64,000 bases of DNA from Kappaphycus alvarezii (taxonomy: Eukaryota; Rhodophyta; Florideophyceae; Gigartinales; Solieriaceae): positions 806,001 through 870,000 of the forward strand of contig NADL03000596.1 in NCBI GenBank assembly GCA_002205965.3. The letters run 5' to 3'. The notes below the pieces were generated by a model. The model had not been told where the DNA came from, ran no database searches, and saw only the letters and a list, made by a program, of their open reading frames with translations. Positions 45,406 through 56,389 of this stretch are shown one piece after another. Made by a program: the position numbers and the translations under genes. Positions within the stretch are counted from its first letter, which is position 1. Each line of letters starts with the position of its first letter.

Positions 45406-46615
45406 ATGGATGGTCTTGGATCTGATGGAAAAATCGCCTCGGGAGCTACTGCCCCTGAATCCGCTGCTGACCGTCGCAGAAGGCTCAACAGAGAGAGCAC
45501 TGCAGCTTGCAGGAGGCAAGAAACGCCAGATCAGAGAGCTGCGAGGCTACAAGCCAATCGGGAGTGGGCACGGAGGTGCAGACAGAGACATAGATCGGAA
45601 AGGGGCACGGAAGCCCAGAGAGAGACAAAGGTTGGAAAGGGGCGACCCAAGCGTTTCTGTTGTGCCGGTACAAATTCCCATTGTGGTTCCAGCCGCAGTG
45701 CCGGTTGTCACGGAGCAGGTGGATCCAACTGCTGTTCCAGTACCGGCCGCAGTTCCAGTAGCAGTGACTCTCGCAGTGCCTGGAGATTCCGGTCCAGGTT
45801 CTGTTTCTCATGACTTGTAACGTCAACAGAGCCAGGTGTGTGAGGCTAGACGTCAAAGGAACGAGACAGAACAGCAAGCTGCTGAGAGAAGGGAACTCAA
45901 TAGGGTTCGGATGGCTGAGAGGAGAAGAGAGGAGATGGAGGAGCAGCGCGCTTCCCGGCTCGCCGCCAAAAGGATAAGAGGAAGGCGAAGGAGGGAACAG
46001 CATGCGGAAATAATCACGCCCGCTAACCGCCAACGTATGCAAGAAGCTCGCGATGTGCAGGGCGCAGCTGATTGGGAGGCAAGAAACGAGTACAATGGAC
46101 TTACAATATAGCACCGCAGGGCACATAAAGACACCCATACTCGGGAATCACGGAACGAATCCAATCGCCTAGCAATGTTGCTGAAGAGGCTGTATGAAGA
46201 TACGACTGCTCGGGAAGCACGGAACGAATCCAATCGCATTTCAATGGAGCAGAGGAGGGCGGATAAAGATAATCTTACGGCACAGGAGCGCAGAGAGTGG
46301 TACAGGATGGCCATCAGGACAAGGAGGGCAACACAGGACTCTGCTCAGCGGCGACAAAGCCAAGAGACAGACCTTATTGCAAGGAAAGTGGCGAGGTCTC
46401 TGCTTCCCGCCTTGCAGGCAGCCATAGAACGCGATGAACTGCGGTTCATTCCCTACTTTCACCATGGACAGATGAATGTACCATGTGGTAACTGCGGTGC
46501 ACTCAGGTTTTTGAAGGAAAGAGTTACCGGTCGAGGTAGCGATTCAGAGCCACACTTCCTCAACTGTTTTCAAGGTGGAAAATTCAGCCTTCCTCCTACG
46601 CCCGAACCTCCGTAG
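45406..46615 (+). pseudogene. Helitron N-terminal Arg/Glu-rich repeats and Cys motif
   Basis: ATG at 45406 opens MDGLGSDGKIASGATAPESA, then ADRRRRLNRESTAACRRQ and ETPDQRAARLQANREWARR, the basic repeat region commonly found at the N-terminus of fungal and animal Helitron proteins. A frameshift near 45660 and another frame at 45836-46111 (EQQAAERRELNRVRMAERRR) and 46175-46615 continue the series. Two units sharing CACGGAACGAATCCAATCGC lie 69 bp apart at 46150-46235. The end CGNCGALRFLKE with SEPHFLNCFQGGK is the start of the Helitron_like_N domain. Confidence 0.75.
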
Positions 46616-46762
46616 CTGCCACGGGACTTGCTCACTCAGGCAGACACCCGATCAGGACGCTTCCGCGATCACATTAGTAGCTACAACATAGCACTATGCA
46701 TGGCGCCCATGAGTGCCAATTGGGTGCGTCAAGGTTAAGTCCCCTCCAATTTCAACCCCACC

Positions 46763-48968
46763 ATGACCCTCCAAGATCGCATCTACCACCAAATCGGTGG
46801 GTTTCGCCAACCGCAATGTGCGCAGCCCGCCTTTCTGTCCGTATACAAAGATTGTACGGACTACAAGCGGCAGTATAATGCTCGATTTTCTTTCTCAGCA
46901 GGCTTGGACGGTGACATTCTAACGTCTAACGTCTCTGACGGTCATTTTCCATCAGGTGAACCCGTACGAGCATTCGTTTGTGAGTCTTCGCAACTGTATA
47001 TTTCAGAACGAAGGAGCAAGTAACTGTCGGTTGGTGATAAATGCGGACAAACAAACGTGCAGCGGAAGAGCACGTACGTCGTCATAATGGTTCATCATGC
47101 TCCGAGGTAGCTGCGATTATCCCTTGGAATGTCGATGGCCCCATAGCGAAAAGAGATGTAGTCGTTCAACACCGGCTTGATACTAAGACGTCAGGGAATG
47201 GACAGGGGGCCAGGGTGCGAACGATTGATGTGAGCCACAGGTCTAACGACCCATTGTTTTATGTCCTCCTGTTCCCTACTGGTCCAGACGGGTGGCATAT
47301 GGAAACGAATCAGCCTTCATCTGCTGCGGGTGCCTCACCCGAGAATGACCGCCGAACAAAGGTATCACCAGCGGCTTTCCACTCCTGGCACCTTTTTCCG
47401 AGACAAGATGAGTTCAGTACCAGTTTTCACGGCAAGAGACTCTTTCAGAAGTACCTGGTGGATCAGTTGTGCAAGTTTGAGTCGGAACGGCTGCTGTACC
47501 TGCGTCTCAATCAAGATAAACTCCGAGCCCCGGATCATACTGATCTCAATGATCAGCTGGGTGACCCGACTGTGTACATGACGGGGCTGCAGAGTTAAGA
47601 GCCTGTCACCTCATCGTTCTACACTCCACCTACATTGGCGTCGACCGCTATATGAGGCAGCAGCTTCAAGACTTGATTGCCATTTCGAACAAGTTGGGTC
47701 ACCGGGATATCTTTCTCACGGTCACGTGTAATCCCAACTGGCCGGAGATCACCGAGTCGCGTCTTCCACATCAAATCTCCCAAGACAGGCCTGATATCAC
47801 CGCCCGGGTGTTCAAGATAAAGTTGAAGACTACATGGAATTAGTGTTGGAGCAGGAGCTCTGCGGGAAAGTGATGGCGCACGTTCGCGTGATTGAGTTTC
47901 AGAAGAGGGGCCTGCCTCACGCACACATCATCCTTTTCCCGGACAGAGTCTCCAAACAACATCCCAGGAATCCGTAGAACGTTGAAAAGCTTATTTCTGC
48001 GCAGCTACCGTCAGAGTCACAACGACGTATACGCGATTTGGTCTTGAAGCAAATGATCCATGGGCCGTGCGAGACACAGAATCCCTCTTTTCCTTGCATG
48101 GGGGGGCAATTCCGGTTCCAAGCATCTTTCCAAAAGACTTTAGGATGAGCACCGGTATCCAAGAGGAGCAATATTATGTCCTCTACAGTCTAACATCACC
48201 GTAATATGGCGGTGACACAACCACTAAGCGATGCCGAGTCGGGTCCCGGTGCTTAGACCTCGAGGTCAACAGCTCCTGGGTAGTACCATACAAATCGAAG
48301 ATATCGGCTCTGTTTGAGTGCCACGTAAACATAGAGCTGTTCATATCGCGTCATGATAGTATCAAGTATCTCTTCAAGTATGTTTGCAATGGGCAGGACC
48401 GCATTACAATGGAACTGATTGAGGAAGGAGAAACAGTGGATGAAATAGGATACTTTCAGGATGCAGGATACGCTGAAGCTTCCGAGGCAGCATTGCGTCT
48501 GTTCATGTTCGAAATCGTACACAAGAAACCTTCAGTAGTAAGGCTTTCAGTGCATCTCCCGGGCCACCATGCAGTGTACTCTCGAGATGTTCAGAAGCAT
48601 GCAGCTGCGAATCGCCAACGGCCTGGGACAACACTCACCGAATGATTTTCTGCCAAGCCCTCTACGAGGATGCAAGGCACCTTCCGTATGATGATTATCC
48701 CAAGTATTTCATTTGGGATAAGTCATCCAATCCCAGGCGTCGAAGGAGAGACCCCGGTCCTAGCAGTACTGAGACTGAGCCAAAGCTATACTGGAAACCG
48801 CGAAAAAGATTATCCAAGCGTTTCGTCCAAGTACAAGGCCCGGCAGGCGTACAGGAGATACTACCCACGACTTCTCCGGTACAGGTGAACATGTCGTCGG
48901 TCGCATGTATACCGTCAGCCCAAGGCAGGGCTAAAAGTATTACCTTCGCGTCCTACTCACCCAGGTAG
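46763..48968 (+). pseudogene. Helitron_like_N and Rep (HUH) domain
   Basis: MTLQDRIYHQIGGFRQPQCA and PAFLSVYKDCTDYKRQYNAR continue Helitron_like_N. Antisense-free reading continues with SNDPLFYVLLFPTGPDGWHM, RLFQKYLVDQLCKFESERLL and GHRDIFLTVTCNPNWPEI (47690-47750). The Rep motif MAHVRVIEFQKRGLPHAHII contains the metal-binding HAH (47870-47930). KYLFKYVCNGQDRITMELIE and GYFQDAGYAEASEAALRLF (48350-48510) form the tyrosine region of Rep. A frame near 48642-48760 reads ARHLPYDDYPKYFIWDKSS. Rep nicks and joins single strands for rolling-circle transposition. At least six interruptions. Confidence 0.82.
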
Positions 48969-50904
48969 CAGGAGCAACACCATTCGAAGACCTTCGCCTT
49001 GCCCACGGCACAACTCATTCATCCTTCAGAGAAGCAGGCCTGGCTCTGAGCGTTCTCTTAGACGACAAAGAGTGGAGCAGAGCACTTCTGGAATCCTTCC
49101 GCTCCAGCTTCGTCCCACTTACCAACGTCTTTGCCACTATCTTGGCATTCTGTCAACTTTCCTCGCCCTTACAACTTCTGCAACAGCATCGCTATGAATT
49201 CATCACGGAATTCAAGGCAAGACATAGGGGTAGATGGTCAGGGCTCAGCGACGATTATTTGGTGGGCCATGTCCTCATGGGGATCTCCGAAAACCTAGCT
49301 GCCATGAATGGAAGGACCTTGCAACACCAAGATCTTTCTTCCCCGCCACAAAAACTTCCTCCTTTGGCGGCCCCTGCCACTAATCCTGCCATTCAAAACG
49401 CGACAGACCTCAAAGCTTGTCCAAGCATCACTCTCGCTCCTCAATGAAGGTCAGAATGAGGTCTTTAGGCAAGTGGCATACGCTGTCATCCCCAACGCAT
49501 CCCTTCCAGGCAATCTCGATGGAGGAGCTGTGGCTACTGCTACTTCAAATTCCGCCCAGTCAAAAACGTTCTTCCTCGACGCTCCAGGTGGCACTGGAAA
49601 GACATTCGTCATCAATGCGTTATAGGCCTTTCTGTAGTTGAAAATAAAGAAGATAACTGCAGTCACAACCTCAGCTGTCGCAGCTCTACTCCTCCGCAAT
49701 GGCCGAACCGCTCACTTCACCTTCTGTATTCCTACCCCTGTCATTGCATACTCTACTTGCAATATCGAAGTCAACTCTGATACAGCGTGCTTCGAAAAAC
49801 TGATCTCATTATTTGTGATGAGGTATTCATGTTCCATCGCTTCTGTATTGAGGCCGTCGACCAAACTCTACGCGATCTCAACGACGTCAACATTCTCTTT
49901 GGCGGCAAGTGCGTCCTTTTCTCTGGATGCTTTCGCCAGATCCTTCCCGTCGTACCCGGAAGCTCTAGAGCACAGATAATCAACGCCTGCTTTAAGTGTT
50001 GTGAACTCTTTGCCGCCTGCAAGACCCTCGACTTACTGAGAAGATGAGGCTGGCTGCACTTCAAACAGACCCTCATGCAGACCAGCAAGCCCTTCAGTTT
50101 CCCCATTTTCTTCTCCAAGTCAGCGAGGGGACAACAGACGGTTGACAACACGGTAAGATGCCGCTTACGCTTCCAGAGGGCATCAATGTCGTCAGAAACA
50201 TCCACGTACTCGCATTGACAGTATTCGAAGGCATCTCTTCTTCCAACTACAGACAAGATTACAGGCTTATTTCTCGCGCCATACTCACCTCCAGGAACGC
50301 TCAACTTCCTGACATCAACCGTTTCGTAGGGAGCATGATCCCCGGTCAGAATAGGGTCTTCCTGAGTGCTGATAGTGTGGAAAACGAAGAAGAAAACGGC
50401 CTCCGTTACCCGGTAGAGCTCCTCAACTCTCTCGAAGAATGAGGCTCCCTACCATATCACAAGATTGTCGTGAAGAAGGGCTAAATCGCCATGCTCCTTC
50501 GGAATCTAGAATTCGAGCAATGTCATTGCAATGGTGCCCGATATATCGTATGCCGAATGTCACAAAACATGCTCTACCTCCGCGATGCCGTCGGAACCAA
50601 CAAAAGTAACCCACTCACCCTTCCACGGATTCCATGCAGCCCTGAAGATGACAGATATCCTGTTCCAGGATTCATTCGCCATCAATTTTTTCCTATTCGA
50701 GTCTGCTTTGCAATGACGACCAACAGGGCTCAAAGCCAATCATTTAAGGGTAAGCTTGGAGTCGATTTCACAAGCCCTTGCTTCTATCAAGGCCAGCTCT
50801 ATGTTGTACTATCCAGGACAACCCATCCCAAGAAGCTCACCGTTTGTGGCGTCAATGCGAACAACCAGACCACAAATGTAGTATATCCAGAGGTTCTACA
50901 ATAG
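48969..50904 (+). pseudogene. Helitron PIF1-family helicase domain
   Basis: EAGLALSVLLDDKEWSRALL and ATILAFCQLSSPLQLLQQHR link Rep to the helicase. Walker A is TFFLDAPGGTGKTFVINAL (49560-49620). AALLLRNGRTAHFTFCIP follows, then Walker B DLIICDEVFMFH (49800), GGKCVLFSGCFRQILPVVPG (49905-49960), LTSRNAQLPDINRF (50290) and the C-terminal block VCFAMTTNRAQSQSFKGKLG with QGQLYVVLSRTTHPKKLTV (50710-50840). A TAA ends the protein at about 50904. Several frameshifts and stops (49622, 50045, 50440) are present. The helicase unwinds donor DNA during transposition. Confidence 0.88.
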
Positions 50905-50983
50905 CTTCACATAAAGTTTTCAACATTTCCATTCTCTATTAATTCGCACACCTCCGAAACTTCCCAAAATCCCCCGAAATGGC

Positions 50984-51000
50984 TGCGCGCGTAGCGCGCA
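50984..51000 (+). terminator. Helitron 3' terminal hairpin
   Basis: TGCGCGC, loop GTA, GCGCGCA, a perfect 7-bp stem 14 bp upstream of CTAG (51015-51018). This is the transposition terminator structure expected for a Helitron, although the spacing is slightly longer than the usual 10-12 bp. Confidence 0.75.
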
Positions 51001-51124
51001 CGGAGCCCCTATCCCTAGTACTGTCAGTACTATAGCCATAACTCGATACCTGCCAATTTGCAAAACATACTTCTATAAACTAGTTCATTTGCAGCAAATA
51101 GTTTCTACGGTGTCCATTGCAGTC

Positions 51125-51129
51125 TGACT
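51125..51129 (+). repeat. Copia-2 left target-site duplication (TGACT)
   Basis: Matches 58282-58286 exactly, directly outside the two LTRs. Confidence 0.9.
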
Positions 51130-51424
51130 TGTGAAAGTCAAATGTCCACTGAAGCAATGCCATTGACGGATCACGTTAGTTGGTAGCTTGATTCCGATGT
51201 TAGTTTTACTGATACGTTAAGGCCGCTATCATTTTCAAATGTGCAGCGTCGTCAGAATAAGAGCGTGTTGCTCCGGGTGGAGTTCTCATGTTCCACCTGG
51301 TAAGCTTCTTGTTTTGTCTCGTACATCGACACTTCTCTCCCGCACTTTTCGCCGACGCAACGAGCGAACAAGCGAGAGCAACAGGCCGGTCGAAGACCTG
51401 TGATCGCCAGACAGAGCGACAACA
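51130..51424 (+). repeat. Copia-2 5' LTR
   Basis: 295 bp, TG...CA. Shares with the 3' LTR all but about 11 bases. No convincing tRNA primer-binding site follows directly. Confidence 0.95.
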
Positions 51425-53142
51425 CTAATTAGTAACGTTGCTGTTTACGTTGCTTTCTTGCAGAACAAGCTCGTCAAAGACTCACCCCCACTCCGCCCCC
51501 GATCCCTTGCCCCATTCTCTCCCTTCACTACCTCCTCTCACCTCCCCACCCTTGCCCTTTCTTCACTCTAATCCCTTTCCTCCCTCCCCCGATCTCTCAT
51601 CCAAATCCCTTTACCCCGACCCCTTGCCTTATTCCATTCCCCCCTGATCCCTTGCCCCACTCCCCCATTCCCTACCTTCCTATTCCCTACCCCCCAGATC
51701 CCTTTCCCCGATCCACCCCAACAGCAACAGATTGTCGTTGTGAAGATTGTGACTGTGCGCCCCGCCCCGCTGTCGGTGTGATTGTGCACCCCCCGTTGGT
51801 TTGAATGTGACTGTGAATGCCCCTCGTTGGTTTGAGTGCGCACCCCCCCGTTGCTGTGAGTGTGCAACCACCCCCCGTCCGGGCTGCAGTAGTGGTGTCT
51901 TTTTCCCGTCTCTGTTCGAGAAGTGTTGTCGGGATTGAAGATTTTCTCTCTTTTTTTTATACAACGTCTCTGAAGTGGTCTGCACTCGGTCTTGTGCCCG
52001 CTCACCGTCAAAGGAATTTTAGTGCATTTCGTTTAAACACACTTTGGCAAGCTAAGCGAGTGTTCGGCGTTGTCCTGCTTTTGTTCCGTGCGTGGTTAGT
52101 GGTTCTGCTGTCGCGAGAAGATTTTTTATTCACTTTTATTGTTTCCCTTCCACTTTCGTGAACAAGTGTCGAGACGAGCGGCATTGACCACACTAAATAC
52201 GGGCTACGAACAGGGACATTGGGCGCACACGGAAGGGGAGTATTACAGATCGTTGGTGCTCGTTTTTATTGGTTCGTGATGATATTGAGGGGTCTCGAGC
52301 AGCTTTTAGCTGACGAGATTGTCCGATGCTCGCCGAAATCCTGGTCTTGCGTGGGGTTGTTTGGTTTTGGAAGTAACGCAATGGTCGAAGACTGCGCGCG
52401 ACCCGGTGTATCGCGGTAGGCTGGAGCTGTTAATGCCCTTCGCACCAAAGGGTGCAGTTATTCAGGGACTACCTCTCGGCGCCACATCCTGTGAGCTGCC
52501 CGCCTGCGGTTCGAATTGCCCGGGCAAGAGGGACATCCCAGGGAAAGTGAACCTTACGTCTAAACACCCACTCATCCGCGTACTCCCATTTAGGTCCTGG
52601 GAGGGGATCGCACCTTCTCAAGACTGAAACGCCCCCACTAAACGCCGTACTGCTTCGCATATTGCTTGGGTTCCAGGGCGGTTTACCGCTTTACCGGTAC
52701 ATTCAACTGTCAGTGTGACTTCTGCGTGCGTAACCTTCAAGGTCTGTGGTGTTTATTGATTGGGTAACTAATAGGTTGTTATTACTTTCGGCCTAGTCGT
52801 TGCAGTTGTTGGCGAAAGTCCCGGTAGATCTCCTATACGGTAGGGACCGGGTACGGCTATCTTTGATAGCTCCGGGGATAACCGAACGGAGTGAAAACCC
52901 CTTCGCACTGGGCCTGTGCGAAGTTAGACTGCAGGAAAGGGCTCCCTCTCCGGAGTGGGGCGACTCCGTGCTGAGTGTCAATACCCGAACCCTCCACAAG
53001 TAGGGGACTGGTCGCCAAGGATCTGAGTACCCTGAACCCTCCGCCAGTAGGGGACTGGCCGCCCAGGGTCGGAGTACTCTTCTAACTTTTCAGACTCAAG
53101 ATCAAGATTGAGTAAAGTTTGGACACACAGGGATAAGCAGTT
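51425..53142 (+). other. Copia-2 long non-coding leader
   Basis: 1.7 kb between LTR and gag without recognisable coding sequence. It starts with a very pyrimidine-rich tract (51480-51720, CCCC/TCCC runs). Next are two to three imperfect units of about 32 bp with GTGANTGTG and CCCCNCGTTGGTTTGA (51765-51880). It ends with a 47-bp tandem pair (52987-53080). It could hold packaging or internal-initiation signals, or a decayed secondary insertion. Confidence 0.5.
52987..53080 (+). repeat. 47-bp tandem repeat pair in the Copia-2 leader
   Basis: Units 52987-53033 and 53034-53080 share GAACCCTCC and AGTAGGGGACTGG and differ at several positions. They lie about 65 bp upstream of the gag frame. Confidence 0.85.
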
Positions 53143-53955
53143 TTGGGGCGTCAATTCACGGAAAAGGGTCTCCCCCATACGCAGCCTTCGTCGTCCACGG
53201 ACGCGAGTGCCGACATTATGTCAAACGGGGGAGAGGATGGGAATGGAGGAGGGGATGAGTCGCCCTCATTCATGCGACTGATCAGCGATAGAGAACTTGG
53301 CTCCCTAACGAGTTCGCAAAAGGGGTTCATTATCTATATTCGGACACTCGATCCTTCTCTTAATGGTCAGCAGCTAAAGGCAATAGTCGCCGATTTGTTC
53401 CCTCCTGCAAGCCTGTTTGCGAAAGAGATTTGTGACCTTCCGTCAGTTTGGGTCAAGTTGCGCAGTTTCCTCAATGCTCGTGGCGCAAGTCTGCAGCAAC
53501 AATCGTCTCGAAGGGTAATCATGACTCTTGCTAAGGAGTTATACGACGACATTAGTGAACGAGATGCCGCAGTTCAAATGGCTCAGCTGATTTTCGAAGG
53601 TGGAAGACGCGTTAGGAGTGACCTGCAGAGTGCTGCGTCAATTTCATCACCGACCACCGAATCTCAAGGGAACGCGAGCAATTCCGAATACAATAGCGGT
53701 AGCAGGCTTGTCCACGGCATTGCCATGTGGCTTACAGACGCAGACAAGAAATTCTCGGGTGATCTGGGCGAGTGCTGGATGGATTACGTTGACGAATACT
53801 CTCAAGTGGCAAAGGACCACGGGCTCAACCCACAACAGAAGCTGCAGTACTTGCACATTCTGTTTTCAAAGGATGCGAAGCGGTTACATCTTGCACAAGT
53901 CGAGACGTACGCGCAGCCGTTCCAACAGGCAGTAGAGATGATTGACCAGGAGTAA
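53143..53955 (+). CDS. gag: Copia-2 Gag N-terminal part
   Basis: An open frame of 270 codons; the first ATG in a plausible context is at 53218 (MSNGGEDGNGGGDESPSFM). It contains RELGSLTSSQKGFIIYIRTL, QQLKAIVADLFPPASLFAKE, a helical central part (RVIMTLAKELYDDISERDAA) and FSGDLGECWMDYVDEYSQVA with KLQYLHILFSKDAKRLHLAQ, resembling copia capsid sequences that follow the W-D/E-Y pattern. It ends at a TAA (53953). The next part of gag continues in another frame (LRQTRVKNYLKNLRVSKFV-like) toward 54210. Capsid function is inferred from position and pattern. Confidence 0.7.
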   Translation: MGRQFTEKGLPHTQPSSSTDASADIMSNGGEDGNGGGDESPSFMRLISDRELGSLTSSQKGFIIYIRTLDPSLNGQQLKAIVADLFPPASLFAKEICDLPSVWVKLRSFLNARGASLQQQSSRRVIMTLAKELYDDISERDAAVQMAQLIFEGGRRVRSDLQSAASISSPTTESQGNASNSEYNSGSRLVHGIAMWLTDADKKFSGDLGECWMDYVDEYSQVAKDHGLNPQQKLQYLHILFSKDAKRLHLAQVETYAQPFQQAVEMIDQE

Positions 53956-54209
53956 AACTACCCCGTTAGGCAGACCCGAGTCAAGAACTACCTCAAAAAC
54001 CTGAGAGTGTCTAAATTCGTTAAAGGTGGCCTCGATGTATCACCTGCTTTGGCTAAAGTGTACAAAATGATTAGTAAACTCTCACGACAAGTGCCGCACT
54101 CTCATCGGGGTGACCAACAAAAGATCAAGTTCCGGAGGAATGCGGCAATCGGTACACTTGGTCTCGCGAGCCCCTGAGTCGAGTCTGTACCCAGAACCTG
54201 TCCTTTCAG

Positions 54210-55133
54210 ATGCCGTACGGCGGGCTCGAAGCCGCACTTCAGTTGTACAAGGAGGCAAAGCTGGCCATCGCCCGGGACAATGCACTTGGCCGTAAAACAC
54301 CGCAAGCTGATGAGCACATTGGTATCAACTTCGCTGGGCAAGGCCGGTATAGGTTTGACCCCAAGCACATGCGCCAACGGCGAAAAGGAAGGACACGCTT
54401 TAAAGTACAGCCCCTCGATAAGGCCGATTTCTTTAATTGCGGAGATCCTAATCACATGCTCAAGGATTATCGTAAGCCCTTAAATGCTGCAAAGGCTGCA
54501 GCTAAGAAGCTCGAGTATTATAAAAAGAAGGATTCTATGAAGCATGCTGTGCACTTCGTCCTCGCCGAGGTCTGCGAACAACTCGACTACGCGTCCGAAT
54601 CCGGGGATGAGCAAGACGTTGCCGACGATGTAGGAATCTTCCAAGCAATACTGCAGGGCGAACTGAAATCGCAAAGCTCTGACGCATCAGAGACGCCTGC
54701 TGCAGGACCCATAGACGTACATCCAGAGATCGATTCCGATCCAAACGAGATCTTCGTCATGAAAACTACATGGGATTGCCATACATCTGAATATTTCGAA
54801 GGAGGATGTGTGGACTCTGGTGCTCAGAAGACGGTAATCGGTATTTCACAAGCAAAGGCTTACTTCGCGCTACTGAACACGACGCTATATGATGTCGTCA
54901 AAGGAAAGAAGTTGATATTTACGTTTGGAGACACGATCAACATCAGAATCCCGGTCTCTGAAAACTTCTCCCTTTCATCTACTGAGCACGTTGTTGATGT
55001 GGGTGTACCGCTGCTTCTCGGCCTCGACTTGTTAAGGCAAGCTCGTCTTGTTCTTGATTTCGCCGACGACTTCGTGCGATCAAAAACTGATGGATGGACG
55101 CTTCCCTTAGTGCGCAATCGGGGACACGTCTAA
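54210..55133 (+). pseudogene. pol: Copia-2 Gag end and aspartic protease
   Basis: Begins in gag (GLEAALQLYKEAKLAIARD, NFAGQGRYRFDPKHM) with a degraded zinc knuckle, FNCGDPNHMLKDY, in which the first and last Cys are lost. The protease follows: GGCVDSGAQKTVIGISQAKA with the catalytic DSGA (54805-54860), LIFTFGDTINIRIPVSENF (flap) and VDVGVPLLLGLDLLRQARLV, the typical retropepsin end. Cleaves the Gag-Pol polyprotein. The stop at 55131-55133 precedes the integrase frame. Confidence 0.82.
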
Positions 55134-56384
55134 ATCGAGTGGGCTGTGAACGTGTTCTTTACCTCTGCGGAATTGAGAAAGGGGCACAGGCATTTTCATC
55201 ACCCCATCCAGGTAAGCTGTACGCTGTTATGCGAAGAGCAGATCCCGAATCTATCTCTCTGGATTTTTTGGCAGACCTCGAAAATATCTCTGCCACTTGT
55301 GAGGTTTGCCAGCGTGAAGCAGAAGGTCCGCATAGTTTCAGGGTTTCGCTGCCCCATGGAGAGTGTGTGTTCAACCGAACTGTGTCCCTGGACTTGATGA
55401 AGCTAGAGAAGAATACCGTGCTGCACATTGTAGACAAAGACAATAAGTTCGGCGCCGCGTGTTTCCTTAATGGTGAGTCGATGATGGACACATGGAATGC
55501 TTTTATGAGAATCTTGGTTTCCACGTACATAGGTTTTCCCGACAGCGTCGCTGTTGACCAGGGGCCACAGTTCGATTCACTAGAGTGGAAGAATTTGTTA
55601 CAGGCCGCTGTTATATCAGAGCAACCCTCTGGCGTGGAGAGTCACAACGCGCTGGGCGTAGGCGAACGTTATCATTCATATCTTAGTCGAGTGTATAACA
55701 AGGTCGTTGCTTATGACCCGCGTATCGAGCATAGTCTCGAGTTGCAACTGGCAACTAAAGAGACGAACGAAAGTGCCGGACCGTCAGGACTTGTGCCAAC
55801 ACTACTCGTATTTGTAGTACTTCCTCGAATCCCGCTCACGCTAAAGGACCTTCCTGATTACAACAAGCGTATGAAAAGCTATGTCAGATGCACGAAAGGA
55901 GATGACAAAAATCTCTCACAATGCCAGGCTTCGAACTGCGTTGCACGGCAACGTACCCGCTGCGGCCGAATCTTCATATGTTGTTGGTGATGAAGTAATC
56001 ATGTACAGGGAGAAACCCGTCGGCAAGTGGGTTGGCCCATACTTCATCCGAAACACCGAGGGTAAAATGATGACTTTGGATACCGGTGATCGGCACATTC
56101 GAGGGTCCATAGATAAGTTTAAATTGTACAAAGAGCGATCACGGAACGATGAAGTTGAACAGGGGGATATTCATCCCATGCCTGCTCCGGCGAATGCGGA
56201 AGATATTGTTGGTGACCAGCCGACAAACGGCGGTGGTGACTACCTCTTGGATGAACCCAACAGTGTGACGGCTAACGCTCGCTCCCAGGAACCTAAGCGA
56301 TACGAGGATAAGAATGAGGACACCAACAATGAGTACCCTGATATTCTAGCGGGTATCCAGCAGGCAGAGAGAGATCGCAAATGA
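55094..56384 (+). pseudogene. pol: Copia-2 integrase
   Basis: The frame 55094-55990 has the pre-integrase segment (HPGKLYAVMRRADPES; CEVCQREAEGPHSFRVSLP, one CxxC). The core then has SLDLMKLEKNTVLHIVDKD (first Asp), VAVDQGPQFDSLEWKNLL (second Asp) and SGVESHNALGVGERYHSYL (Glu), followed by TNESAGPSGLVPTLLVF. After a shift the frame 55881-56384 gives the C-terminal VVGDEVIMYREKPVGKWVGP and GKMMTLDTGDRHIRGSIDKF, then an acidic linker DEPNSVTANARSQEPKRYED. Inserts the cDNA into host DNA. One shift is the main damage. Confidence 0.88.
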
Positions 56385-56389
56385 ATATC

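Larger units (their letters stand above)
45406..51018 (+). mobile_element. Autonomous-type Helitron (5' end not defined)
   Basis: Contains the basic N-terminal repeats, Helitron_like_N, Rep with HUH motif, and PIF1-family helicase in canonical order, all on the plus strand. A GC-rich hairpin (50984-51000) followed by a CTAG end at 51015-51018 and a host T at 51019 fits the Helitron 3' terminus. Multiple shifts and stops interrupt the single large protein. The 5' boundary lies somewhere between 44727 and 45406. Confidence 0.85.

Noticed and set aside
45167-45820. 217-codon frame starting MCFCACACVCARAVCV at the Helitron 5' side
   Set aside because: Its start is a GT microsatellite and its second half is the wrong frame of the Arg-rich Helitron N-terminus.
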